Source: Bacillota bacterium
GTDB lineage: Bacteria; Bacillota; Clostridia; Christensenellales; DTU072
Direction of reading: 5' to 3'
Length of the DNA stretch: 64,000 nt
NCBI GenBank assembly: GCA_023394875.1
Contig: JAEXAB010000003.1
Span: 62,001-126,000 of the forward strand
Part shown: positions 9,077-19,202 of the stretch, piece by piece
How positions within the stretch are numbered: position 1 is the stretch's first letter
How the letters are laid out: every line of letters begins with the position of its first letter
Notes under the pieces: generated by a model
Told to the model about the DNA's origin: nothing
Database searches by the model: none
What the model saw: only the letters and a program-made list of their open reading frames with translations
Translations under genes and position numbers: made by a program

Positions 9077-9490
9077 TTAAATACATTCTTGTAAGGCTTC
9101 AAATTCATAGCCTATATTGCGTAGCGTTTCTTCAAATCCAAACCAAGCTAGCAAGTTTTGATTAGAGGTTTCACGGATAAGAGGGTCTTCCTTATCCCAC
9201 TTATCACCGAATATGTCAGATAAGTCATATAATCCCATTTCTGCCATTGTGTTGGATAACAGTTCATTGATTTCCTCGTTGTACCGTTTGTAAAACGCTA
9301 TTGTGTCGTGATAGTAAATTAAAAAGCCAACCGTTCCCGATTGGCATCCGTAATGAAGTACGTCAGTAAAGATATATTTCTTGTCATCATAATCACCCCA
9401 GCGGTCTATAACATAGTTGCAAACTCGTTTTGTAAGTGCATTGTCAGTCTTTTGTTTGATTGACTTGATATTTGCTTGTGTCAGTTTCAT
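9077..9490 (-). CDS. Hypothetical protein of the element operon
   Basis: This 137-residue protein is not functionally recognised. It has a conserved-looking core (RVCNYVIDRWGDYDD, then YGCQSGTVGFLIYY) and an acidic helical C-terminus with NQNLLAWFGFEETL. It has a strong SD GAGGAGG 7 nt before the ATG, and the start shares one base with the upstream stop. It is the second gene of the operon. Confidence 0.65.
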   Translation of the reverse strand: MKLTQANIKSIKQKTDNALTKRVCNYVIDRWGDYDDKKYIFTDVLHYGCQSGTVGFLIYYHDTIAFYKRYNEEINELLSNTMAEMGLYDLSDIFGDKWDKEDPLIRETSNQNLLAWFGFEETLRNIGYEFEALQECI

Positions 9491-9753
9491 TATTCAACCT
9501 CCTCGAAGTCATCGACGTTGACTTCCTCGTAGAATTGACCGTATTCAAAATACAAACGGTCACCATCACGTTTCAGCTCATAAGTTATTACGCTTATCTT
9601 GCCGGTGTACGTAACAGCAACCGTTATTTCATTGCGGTCACAGTTGATGTCAACGATGTTGAATTTAACAAATTCATCTCCATCGAAGAACTCGAATTCA
9701 GAGAGATATAATCTCTTTCTAAATTCATCTGATTTGAAAACTTCGTTTTCCAT
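9490..9753 (-). CDS. Small acidic protein, first gene of the element operon
   Basis: This 87-residue protein is not recognised. It is predicted beta-rich and strongly acidic (roughly 23 Asp/Glu against 10 Lys/Arg), ending in VNVDDFEEVE. SD GGAGGT lies upstream of the ATG. The operon promoter is expected within 9754-9850; TATACG near 9790 is a poor candidate. A DNA-mimic role is possible but not supported by a named motif. Confidence 0.65.
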   Translation of the reverse strand: MENEVFKSDEFRKRLYLSEFEFFDGDEFVKFNIVDINCDRNEITVAVTYTGKISVITYELKRDGDRLYFEYGQFYEEVNVDDFEEVE

Positions 9754-9849
9754 AGGATTACCTCCAAATATTTTTTTTGCCTCGTATAATTAGCTTGTAA
9801 GTGTTAATGAATGATTGCTTTAGTCGTTTATGGAGGTTAACCGGACAAT

Positions 9850-9975
9850 ATGGATAAAACTTTTTTGATCATTTTCTTTATCTCCTTTATGTTGGATTTG
9901 CCTTTGGCAGCAACCGTCAATCACGCCTGCACCAAAAATGCAAGGATCCAAGAAGAAAATATTACGTTTTTGTAA
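9850..9975 (+). CDS. Possible 41-residue hydrophobic peptide inside an inverted repeat
   Basis: A short frame (MDKTFLIIFFISFMLDL...) encodes a hydrophobic N-terminal helix of about 17 residues and a polar tail. GGAGG lies 13 nt upstream, longer than ideal. The second half of the frame is the left arm of a long inverted repeat and the stop lies in its loop. It resembles type I toxins or a small secreted peptide in length and layout, but I recognise no family. It could equally be a chance frame in a structured non-coding region. Confidence 0.3.
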   Translation: MDKTFLIIFFISFMLDLPLAATVNHACTKNARIQEENITFL

Positions 9976-10057
9976 TACCATTCAATTGCGTAGTAATATT
10001 TTCTTCCATTGCATTTGGGGGGCAGGCGTGATAGGTTGAGAGGGCCAAAAGGCAAAC
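9896..10057. repeat. Long imperfect inverted repeat (about 65-70 bp arms)
   Basis: The arms pair in blocks: TTTGCCTTTGGC with GCCAAAAGGCAAA, ATCACGCCTGC with GCAGGCGTGAT, AAATGCAA with TTGCATTT, and AGAAGAAAATATTAC with GTAATATTTTCTTC. About 24 bases of loop separate them. There is no following T-run, so it is not a simple terminator. It may be a folded RNA, a cruciform at the element end, or an inverted duplication of a short gene, since both arms encode EENIT on opposite strands. A further copy of CACGCCTGCA lies at about 10392-10401. Confidence 0.75.
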
Positions 10058-10125
10058 CAAAAGGAAACAATCGTAATTTGATATAATTAAGCTAGAGACT
10101 AATATTTGTAAGGCTACATTCAAGG

Positions 10126-10260
10126 CGAAAGTCAACGACCAAGAAAAAAGAATTGCCTACGGATAAGGCAAAAATGGGTATAAAAAAAGACCGAGCTATT
10201 AGCCCGGTCTAAAGTCAGTTTAATTAAGTTTTAAGCGATTGTTTTTTCAGTTGACTTTCG
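10126..10260. repeat. 11-bp inverted repeat pair flanking terminator-like hairpins
   Basis: CGAAAGTCAAC (10126-10136) and GTTGACTTTCG (10250-10260) are exact inverse copies. Between them lie two minus-strand hairpins, one with the stem TTGCCT/AGGCAA followed by a T-rich stretch and the strong one annotated separately. The arrangement could be recombinase arm sites of the element end, or chance. The rest of 9976-10465 shows no other recognisable gene. Confidence 0.45.
10182..10210 (-). terminator. Intrinsic terminator at the element end
   Basis: On the minus strand a 9-bp stem (AGACCGGGC with GCTCGGTCT, one mismatch) and a 5-nt loop is followed by seven T. It would stop transcription coming from the tRNA-Ser promoter side before it enters the element operon. 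Confidence 0.75.
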
Positions 10261-10311
10261 TGGACCCTGTGCTACGATAAGCACCAACGAGAGGGAAAAA
10301 ATTTGTAGTAA

Positions 10312-10465
10312 TTATTTTGTCTTAATGAAATTGCCGTAAGCGTCACGTTTATTGGTTTTCCAACTATTGTATTCTTGCTTATGCCTTTCAAAAGAAAAAA
10401 CCACGCCTGCAACCCCGTTAACGAAAATGTATTTCGTTTCGCGAGGGTTCAAACGCGGTTCGTCT
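10312..10465 (-). other. Startless open frame just after tRNA-Ser
   Basis: Directly downstream of the tRNA the minus strand is open for about 50 codons, ending ...SFERHKQEYNSWKTNKRD, then AYGNFIKTK and TAA at 10312. It has no ATG, GTG or TTG with an SD, because its upstream part runs into the tRNA. The composition looks protein-like, so it may be a gene remnant cut by integration, or only a repeated sequence attached to tRNA ends. I do not recognise the family. Confidence 0.3.
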
Positions 10466-10556
10466 TGGCGGAGAAGTCGGGATTTGAACCCGAGCTACGT
10501 TTCACCGTACTACTCCCTTAGCAGGGGAGCCCCTTCGGCCTCTTGGGTACTTCTCC
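10466..10556 (-). tRNA. tRNA-Ser (GCU anticodon), CCA encoded
   Basis: The minus strand reads GGAGAAGT...ACTTCTCC as a closed acceptor stem, followed by G and an encoded CCA (10466-10468). The anticodon arm is CTCCC-CTGCTAA-GGGAG, giving GCU for AGC/AGU serine codons. A long variable arm (GTAGTACGGTGAAACGTAGC region) and the T-arm CGGGTTCAAATCCCG complete a class II tRNA. Its 3' end marks the likely attachment site of the element to the left. Confidence 0.95.
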
Positions 10557-10585
10557 ACGGCTGAAACTTTTTTATTAGCTTATTG

Positions 10586-10614
10586 ATAATAGCATATTTA
10601 TTTTTTGATGTCAA
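10586..10614 (-). promoter_or_regulatory. Sigma-A promoter of tRNA-Ser
   Basis: A perfect -35 TTGACA, a 17-bp spacer and -10 TATTAT lie about 30 bp upstream of the mature 5' end of the tRNA. Confidence 0.8.
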
Positions 10615-10651
10615 TATTTTTTAGCAATGCAGACCGCATTTATTTGTTAAT

Positions 10652-11239
10652 TTAGCCGTTTTTGTCATTGAGCATAGCTTGTAAGGAGCGTAAAGCTCTG
10701 CCTCTGTGACTGACAGAATTTTTTTCTTCAGCTGTCGCAAGTCCGAAAGATTTATTTAAGTCGCGACTGAAAAAGACAGGGTCGTAGCCGAAACCGCCGT
10801 TGCCTTCTCTCTTATAAAGAATATCGCCTTCGGTTTTTCCCTCTGCCGATAAATAGGCGCCGTCAGGGAAGTATAAAACTACGCTACTGACAAAATATGC
10901 CTTTCGATTTTCTATTCCATCCAGATTTTTAAGCAATAAGTCAATGTTCTTATCATCGGTATGACCTTCTCCAGAATACCGCGCAGAAAACACTCCCGGT
11001 TCGCCGTTTAATGCCTCAACAACTAGTCCGCTGTCGTCAGCTAAAGCCGCCATATTAGTAATCTTACTTATTGCTTTTGCCTTAATGAGAGCGTTGTCAA
11101 AAAACGTTAGTCCGTCTTCAACGATTTCGGTATCTATACCTAATTCGCTCAGAGAATAGGCAACTTCAAAAAAGTTGCCTAGTATCTCTTTTATTTCTCT
11201 TACTTTATGCTTATTGTTGGAAGCGATTACAAGTTCCAT
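10652..11239 (-). CDS. rdgB: RdgB/HAM1 non-canonical purine NTP pyrophosphatase
   Basis: This 195-residue cytosolic enzyme hydrolyses (d)ITP and XTP to monophosphates and so keeps deaminated purines out of nucleic acids. Family hallmarks are visible: the N-terminal ASNNKHKVREIKEIL, ADDSGLVVEALNGEPGVFSA with catalytic acidic residues, and GFGYDPVFF. Length is normal. The ATG is 2 nt after the stop of the GH3 gene and lacks a good SD, so translation probably depends on coupling to that gene. Confidence 0.95.
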   Translation of the reverse strand: MELVIASNNKHKVREIKEILGNFFEVAYSLSELGIDTEIVEDGLTFFDNALIKAKAISKITNMAALADDSGLVVEALNGEPGVFSARYSGEGHTDDKNIDLLLKNLDGIENRKAYFVSSVVLYFPDGAYLSAEGKTEGDILYKREGNGGFGYDPVFFSRDLNKSFGLATAEEKNSVSHRGRALRSLQAMLNDKNG

Positions 11240-11241
11240 AA

Positions 11242-13707
11242 TTACACGTTAGGACGGTACAAATCTATTTTTTTAGGTCCTTTCTTAGCTAAAAACGCGC
11301 CTATTATCATGCCTATACCTTGGAAAGGTTTGCCGTTGCAACGCTTGATAAGTCCGTCAACAGCCTTTTGAGGAACAAGTCCGTTGGTCATGGCAAAGGC
11401 GTTACGCAAAGGCATACTAAGCGCGCTCTTCTGAGCCATTTTCTTTAAGAAATCGGGACTGTCTTTAGGCATAATCTTCGCGCTGAAAGTATAAGCAGCC
11501 CATTTTAACAGCTTACCTATCCAGCATACTCCTAAGTCACCCAGACAGGAATTATAATCTATATCGCCCTTTACCAAAGGCACGTTGTCGACTAGTTCTC
11601 TTCCCAAAAGGTTCTTGAAATCCTTGTCGGGAATGTCGCCATAGTCGCCGATGTTATAATAGCAAGATGCGGACGCTTTATAAGAAGGTATAACTTTTGT
11701 ATCTGAGGTTACAGTTATCTTGTCTTCCAACAAAATATTTCTGCTGGACGCGCCAACCAAAATTTCGAACTCTCCGCTCTCCACCGTCCAATCGGATACT
11801 TCTACGTTATAGAAAGCAAAACTCCTCTTGTCAAGAGTGACGGTAACGGTCTTTGTTTCTCCCGCTTCAAGCTCCACTCTGGCAAAAGCCTTTAGTGCTT
11901 TTTCTTCACGGAAAATGGTGCTTTCTACGTCTTTTACGTAAATTTGTGCAATTTCCGCGCCCTTAAACTTGCCGGTATTGGTTACGGCAAAGGACACGTC
12001 AACGGTATCTTTATCGGTAATTTCCTTAGCCGAAATTTTTAGGTCGCTGTAAGCAAAGGTAGTATAAGACAAGCCGTATCCAAAGGGGAAGCGTACTTGC
12101 TTTTTGGCGGTGTCAAAATATCTGTACCCAACAAAAATACTCTCTCTGTATTCCACCGTCTGCGGTCCCATTTGGAAATAAAGGTAAGCTGGGTTATCTT
12201 TCAGGCTTATCGGGAAGGTTTCTGCAAGCTTTCCGCTGGGACTAACTTGTCCGTAAAGCAGTCTGTAACAAGCCTTGCCGCCTGCGCAGCCGCATAGATA
12301 CATATTAAGTATGGCAGGAACTTTATTAATCCAAGGTAGAGCCATAGCCGAACCGCCGCTAAGAACAACTATCACGTTCTTATTGACTTTGGATATTTCT
12401 TCGACTAGAGCGTTATGCACCATCGGTAAATCCATGTGCGTACGGTCAAAACCTTCGCTCTCGTAATTGTCGGTAAGTCCGATAAACAACAAAACAACGT
12501 CCTTTTCCGATGCTACTTTAACCGCTTCGGCAAGCATAAATTTGTTTACTTCGTCGCAATTGGGGTCATAACCTTCGGCGTAAGCGTATTCGGCTTTGAT
12601 TTCGTCCAAATAATCGGTAAAGCTAGTTAATTTTTTGGGGTGAATTCTGGAAGAACCGCTACCCTGATAGCGTACAGCCTTTGCCATAGTACCGATTACC
12701 GCTATTTTCGTATCTTTCTTGAGAGGCAAAATACCGTCATTTTTCAATAAAACTGCGCCTTTTTCGGAAATTTCACAAGCTAATTCATAGTTCTTGTCAT
12801 AGTCAGCTTTGATATCCTTATGCTCCTCTCTGTCTTTTTGACATCTAAAAGCAAATTCCAACATGCGCATAACCACTTTATCTAGGTCGGCTTCGGAAAG
12901 CTTACCGCTTTTAACAGCTTCGGCGATTTCTTTGTCGCGTATTCCGTTTGAGGTGGGCATTTCCAAATCAAGACCAGCTAGGATACCCTTTACTCTGTCG
13001 TTTACCGCGCCCCAGTCACTGACAACTATACCTTTATATCCCCATTCGTCACGTAAAATATCGGTCAGTAGTTTCTTGTTGTCGCTTGCGTGAACTCCGT
13101 TAATAGGGTTATAACTGCACATTATTGTATACGGTTGGGCTTTTTTCACAGTTGCTTCAAAAGCGGGCAAATAAATTTCTCGGAACGCCCTCTCGTCAAC
13201 TTCGCTGCTTATTGTCATTCTTCTATATTCTTGGGAGTTAACGGCAAAGTGCTTTAGAGAAGTACCTACCTTTTTACTTTGAACGCCGTTAACGTAGCTT
13301 GCGCTCAATTCTCCGGCAAGATACGGGTCTTCGGAGAAATATTCAAAGTTTCTTCCGCAAAGGGGGTTTCTCTTAATATTAACGCCGGGACCTAAAACCA
13401 CGTCAACACCTTGGTCAATTGCTTCTTCGGCGATAGCCTGCCCCATTTTATATGCAATTTCGGTATCCCAAGTGCTTGCTACGGTAACCGCTGTGGGGAA
13501 ACACGTAGAAGGTTCAGAATCCTGCATAAAATTGGCAACGTCGGCGTTAACCAACTCTTTTCTTACTCCGTGCGGACCGTCGGCAACCATAGCCGAAGGT
13601 ACGTTTTTATCTTTTATATATGCCGTACGCCAATTAGTAACGCCCGAACACAGAGCGCATTTTTCCTCCAACGTCAGACTCTGTAAAATGTTCTCTAAAT
13701 CAGCCAT
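11242..13707 (-). CDS. Glycoside hydrolase family 3 beta-glucosidase-type enzyme
   Basis: This 821-residue enzyme has the GH3 layout: an N-terminal TIM-barrel with ADGPHGVRK, LKHFAVNSQE and the nucleophile motif GIVVSDWGAV (Asp231), an alpha/beta sandwich near 320-500, a fibronectin-III-like domain near 560-670 and a C-terminal extension. No signal peptide is seen, so it should act in the cytoplasm on imported oligosaccharides. Substrate is unknown; beta-glucosidase is the usual annotation, and beta-xylosidase or other GH3 activities remain possible. SD AAGGAG precedes the ATG, and rdgB follows in the same transcript. The promoter contains a palindrome likely bound by a repressor. Confidence 0.93.
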   Translation of the reverse strand: MADLENILQSLTLEEKCALCSGVTNWRTAYIKDKNVPSAMVADGPHGVRKELVNADVANFMQDSEPSTCFPTAVTVASTWDTEIAYKMGQAIAEEAIDQGVDVVLGPGVNIKRNPLCGRNFEYFSEDPYLAGELSASYVNGVQSKKVGTSLKHFAVNSQEYRRMTISSEVDERAFREIYLPAFEATVKKAQPYTIMCSYNPINGVHASDNKKLLTDILRDEWGYKGIVVSDWGAVNDRVKGILAGLDLEMPTSNGIRDKEIAEAVKSGKLSEADLDKVVMRMLEFAFRCQKDREEHKDIKADYDKNYELACEISEKGAVLLKNDGILPLKKDTKIAVIGTMAKAVRYQGSGSSRIHPKKLTSFTDYLDEIKAEYAYAEGYDPNCDEVNKFMLAEAVKVASEKDVVLLFIGLTDNYESEGFDRTHMDLPMVHNALVEEISKVNKNVIVVLSGGSAMALPWINKVPAILNMYLCGCAGGKACYRLLYGQVSPSGKLAETFPISLKDNPAYLYFQMGPQTVEYRESIFVGYRYFDTAKKQVRFPFGYGLSYTTFAYSDLKISAKEITDKDTVDVSFAVTNTGKFKGAEIAQIYVKDVESTIFREEKALKAFARVELEAGETKTVTVTLDKRSFAFYNVEVSDWTVESGEFEILVGASSRNILLEDKITVTSDTKVIPSYKASASCYYNIGDYGDIPDKDFKNLLGRELVDNVPLVKGDIDYNSCLGDLGVCWIGKLLKWAAYTFSAKIMPKDSPDFLKKMAQKSALSMPLRNAFAMTNGLVPQKAVDGLIKRCNGKPFQGIGMIIGAFLAKKGPKKIDLYRPNV

Positions 13708-13749
13708 AAACTACTCCTTATCTAATTATTTTATTGAACAACCAGAATT

Positions 13750-13778
13750 ATAATACCATATATAGTATTTTAATGCAA
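13750..13778 (-). promoter_or_regulatory. Promoter of the GH3-rdgB operon with palindromic operator
   Basis: The sequence is TTGCAT, a 17-bp spacer, then TATTAT, with TGG immediately before the -10 (extended -10). A near-perfect palindrome (13752-13769; core TACTATATATGGTA on the minus strand) fills the spacer and covers the first two -10 bases. The same 14-bp pattern, in the same register, is in the promoter at 26148-26176. Confidence 0.65.
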
Positions 13779-13827
13779 TATTTTTTTATATTTGAAAATT
13801 ATACGCCACGACCGACATACTAAAAAC

Positions 13828-14022
13828 ATGGGATATTATAACTATCACGCCCAAATAAAAAAGCTCCTTGATAGCGGTTGTCTTATAAAAATCGTACCGT
13901 CGGAAAAAGCGGAATTTTCTTTCGTTTTTGTATTTTTGACCCAAAAAGGAATAATTAAAAAACCCATACGCCCTCACGCCGTTTGTCGGTATACCGAATA
14001 TCTGATTGATTATAAAATTTGA
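13828..14022 (+). CDS. Small conserved orphan protein (NYHA/PIRxH type)
   Basis: This 64-residue protein begins MGYYNYHAQIKKLLDSGCL and ends with IRPHAVCRYTEYL. This matches, from memory, a family of 60-75-residue Clostridia proteins with NYHAxxKxLIxxGxL at the start and PIRxH near the end, sometimes labelled delta-VPH thermostable hemolysin; I regard that label as unreliable. The ATG at 13828 is chosen over an upstream TTG at 13792 because homologues start here; no clear SD is visible. It stands alone, divergent from the GH3 gene, and its transcript ends at the hairpin at 14103. Confidence 0.6.
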   Translation: MGYYNYHAQIKKLLDSGCLIKIVPSEKAEFSFVFVFLTQKGIIKKPIRPHAVCRYTEYLIDYKI

Positions 14023-14102
14023 TTATTATTCCAATTATGATTACAGCCCCGACAACAATCTCCGATAAGTAATGTTTGGGACGGCGGTTCGTATTCTTAA
14101 AC

Positions 14103-14134
14103 AAAAATCCGCCCCAATAAGGGGCGGATTTTTT
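14103..14134. terminator. Bidirectional terminator between the orphan gene and gapA
   Basis: A GC-rich 9-bp stem (ATCCGCCCC/GGGGCGGAT) with an AATAA loop is flanked by A-run and T-run on the two sides, so it can stop both the plus-strand orphan and minus-strand gapA. Confidence 0.9.
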
Positions 14135-14152
14135 ACGTTTAATCTTATTAGA

Positions 14153-17694
<3,542 letters not shown>

Positions 17695-17731
17695 TTTTGC
17701 ACTTCCTTAAATTTGTATAAAAATCTATTAA

Positions 17732-17760
17732 ATAATATCACAGCGTATTTTTAATGTCAA
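17732..17760 (-). promoter_or_regulatory. leuS promoter
   Basis: A perfect -35 TTGACA, 17-bp spacer and -10 TATTAT lie 38 bp upstream of the leuS ATG. Confidence 0.8.
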
Positions 17761-17823
17761 ATATACTGGCAATTATTGAGTTTATTTGTTAAAATAAAAT
17801 ACAAACATAAACGGAGGAACGTA

Positions 17824-18630
17824 ATGCAAAACTTTAATGCTTGGCTGCAAAGCTTTCTCGACGGCTACGGCTACAATATTCTGAAAGCCGCCGTGGTATT
17901 GTTATTCGGCTTGTTCGTAGTAAAAATTATTTCCAGAGTGAGCAAAGTTTCCCTTCAACGCACGCCCTTGGAAAGGACTACCATTACCTTTATCGATTCT
18001 ATAATAAAATTCGCGCTGTATCTAGTGTTGTTTTATTGGGTAATAAGCATAATTATCCCTAAGATTTCGGCAGGACTTATCGCAATTTTGAGCAGTATGG
18101 CTCTTGCAATCGGTCTTGCCCTCAAGGACAGTTTAAGCAACTTTGCCAGCGGAATTATGATAATTTTTAACAAACCCTTCCGCGAAGGCGATTACGTCAG
18201 TATTGGCGGTGACGAAGGTACAATAAAGTCAATCGGACTTCTAAACACCTGTCTTTATACTGTCGATAACAAAAAAGTAGTGATAGCCAACAGCAGCGTA
18301 GTTAATTCCACCATAACCAACTTCTCTGCCCGCCCCACAAGACGGGTTGATTTGGAGTTTTCCGCCACCTACGGCACTGATATGGATTTAGTAAAAAGCG
18401 TTCTTAAACAAACGGTCAGTGAAAACAAACTAATCCTTACCGAACCCGAACCTCTGATAAGGCTCTACAAACACGGAGAAAACGGACTTATTTTCCGTTG
18501 CAGAGTCTGGGTTAATAACTCCGATTATTGGACGGTTTATTACGATTTGATGGAAGCCGTCTATAATAACTTTAACAAAAACGGCATTACCATACCGGTA
18601 AGACAATTGTCGATAACTAAGGAGGATTAA
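17824..18630 (+). CDS. MscS-family mechanosensitive channel
   Basis: This 268-residue small-conductance mechanosensitive channel releases solutes on hypo-osmotic shock. Three membrane segments lie in the first 110 residues, and the pore helix region reads LSSMALAIGLALKDSLSNFASG. It is followed by the MscS beta domain with NKPFREGDYVSIGGDEGTI and a C-terminal alpha/beta cage. The ATG at 17824 has SD GGAGG; a TTG at 17776 has none. The next gene starts 1 nt after the stop, forming a two-gene operon divergent from leuS. Confidence 0.92.
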   Translation: MQNFNAWLQSFLDGYGYNILKAAVVLLFGLFVVKIISRVSKVSLQRTPLERTTITFIDSIIKFALYLVLFYWVISIIIPKISAGLIAILSSMALAIGLALKDSLSNFASGIMIIFNKPFREGDYVSIGGDEGTIKSIGLLNTCLYTVDNKKVVIANSSVVNSTITNFSARPTRRVDLEFSATYGTDMDLVKSVLKQTVSENKLILTEPEPLIRLYKHGENGLIFRCRVWVNNSDYWTVYYDLMEAVYNNFNKNGITIPVRQLSITKED

Positions 18631-18631
18631 A

Positions 18632-19138
18632 ATGCGAAAAAAACTTTTTAACTCTCTTATTATTCTAAGTCTTGCTCTTCTTGCCGCGGTCATTATTCTT
18701 GTAATTTTCGATATTGCAGAATTTGACACGCTTTGGGTAAAATATTTAACTATGCTCTCTTTACTTATACTAGGTTTGAGCTTAAATCTGTCTTTCAGGC
18801 GGCTAACTGACTTTGACGAAGCCGTATCCTGCTTGAAAAGGGCAAGAAAGTCCATAGAAAGACTAAATCTAAACAACAAAGCGGCGGCTTTTGTAAAACT
18901 GCTGTCCATAAAAAATCAGCTTACTAACGCAATAACCTATTTAGAAGATATCATCGCGGCGCACGACTTATATTTGTTGCGTTACGACCTAACTAAAATT
19001 ATAGAAATAAAAGAACATTATACACAAAACGGAGACGCCTTTATTTTAACCGACAAAGAGACGGTAAAAGAGGATGCCGAAATATTAAAAAGAACTATTG
19101 AGGCTGTAAAAAATTATAAGCAAACAAGAAAAAAATAA
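18632..19138 (+). CDS. Two-helix membrane protein of unknown function, paired with mscS
   Basis: This 168-residue protein is not recognised. Two hydrophobic segments (residues about 7-30 and 38-52) are followed by a long, charged, probably coiled-coil cytoplasmic helix region. SD AAGGAGG lies 7 nt before the ATG and overlaps the mscS end, so the two proteins should be made together. An accessory role for the channel is inferred from position only. Confidence 0.75.
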   Translation: MRKKLFNSLIILSLALLAAVIILVIFDIAEFDTLWVKYLTMLSLLILGLSLNLSFRRLTDFDEAVSCLKRARKSIERLNLNNKAAAFVKLLSIKNQLTNAITYLEDIIAAHDLYLLRYDLTKIIEIKEHYTQNGDAFILTDKETVKEDAEILKRTIEAVKNYKQTRKK

Positions 19139-19154
19139 GGTATATTTAGCATAT

Positions 19155-19190
19155 AAAAAATCGCTTGAAAAACTTTCAAGCGATTTTTTT
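19155..19190. terminator. Bidirectional terminator between the mscS operon and ftsY
   Basis: An 11-bp perfect stem (ATCGCTTGAAA/TTTCAAGCGAT) has an AAC loop, flanked by A6 and T9. It serves the plus-strand mscS operon and the minus-strand smc-ftsY operon. Confidence 0.9.
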
Positions 19191-19202
19191 TTGTTAGGAT
19201 AT

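Larger units (their letters stand above)
1..10465. mobile_element. Integrated conjugative-type element, right end only
   Basis: The region is called from content and position. PcfJ and a PcfK-like protein are typical of Firmicutes conjugative plasmids and integrative elements, and they sit in a dense operon of small orphan proteins unlike the housekeeping genes to the right. The segment ends at the 3' end of a tRNA-Ser gene, a classic integration target. A helicase/ATPase pair at the left looks like defence cargo. No integrase, relaxase or coupling protein lies in the window, so the left end and recombination genes must be outside it. The exact boundary is inferred. Confidence 0.6.

Noticed and set aside
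9976..10465. tmRNA, 6S RNA, RNase P or riboswitch at the element end
   Set aside because: No tag-peptide frame, no conserved cores and no known aptamer pattern were seen; only hairpins and repeats.
10352..10564. Plus-strand open frame across the tRNA-Ser
   Set aside because: It is antisense to the tRNA and has no SD or protein-like pattern.
13792..13977. Minus-strand frame opposite the small orphan gene
   Set aside because: The plus-strand frame has conserved motifs; the opposite frame has none.
17695..17823. T-box leader for leuS
   Set aside because: The promoter is only 38 bp from the ATG and there is no T-box core sequence or long leader.
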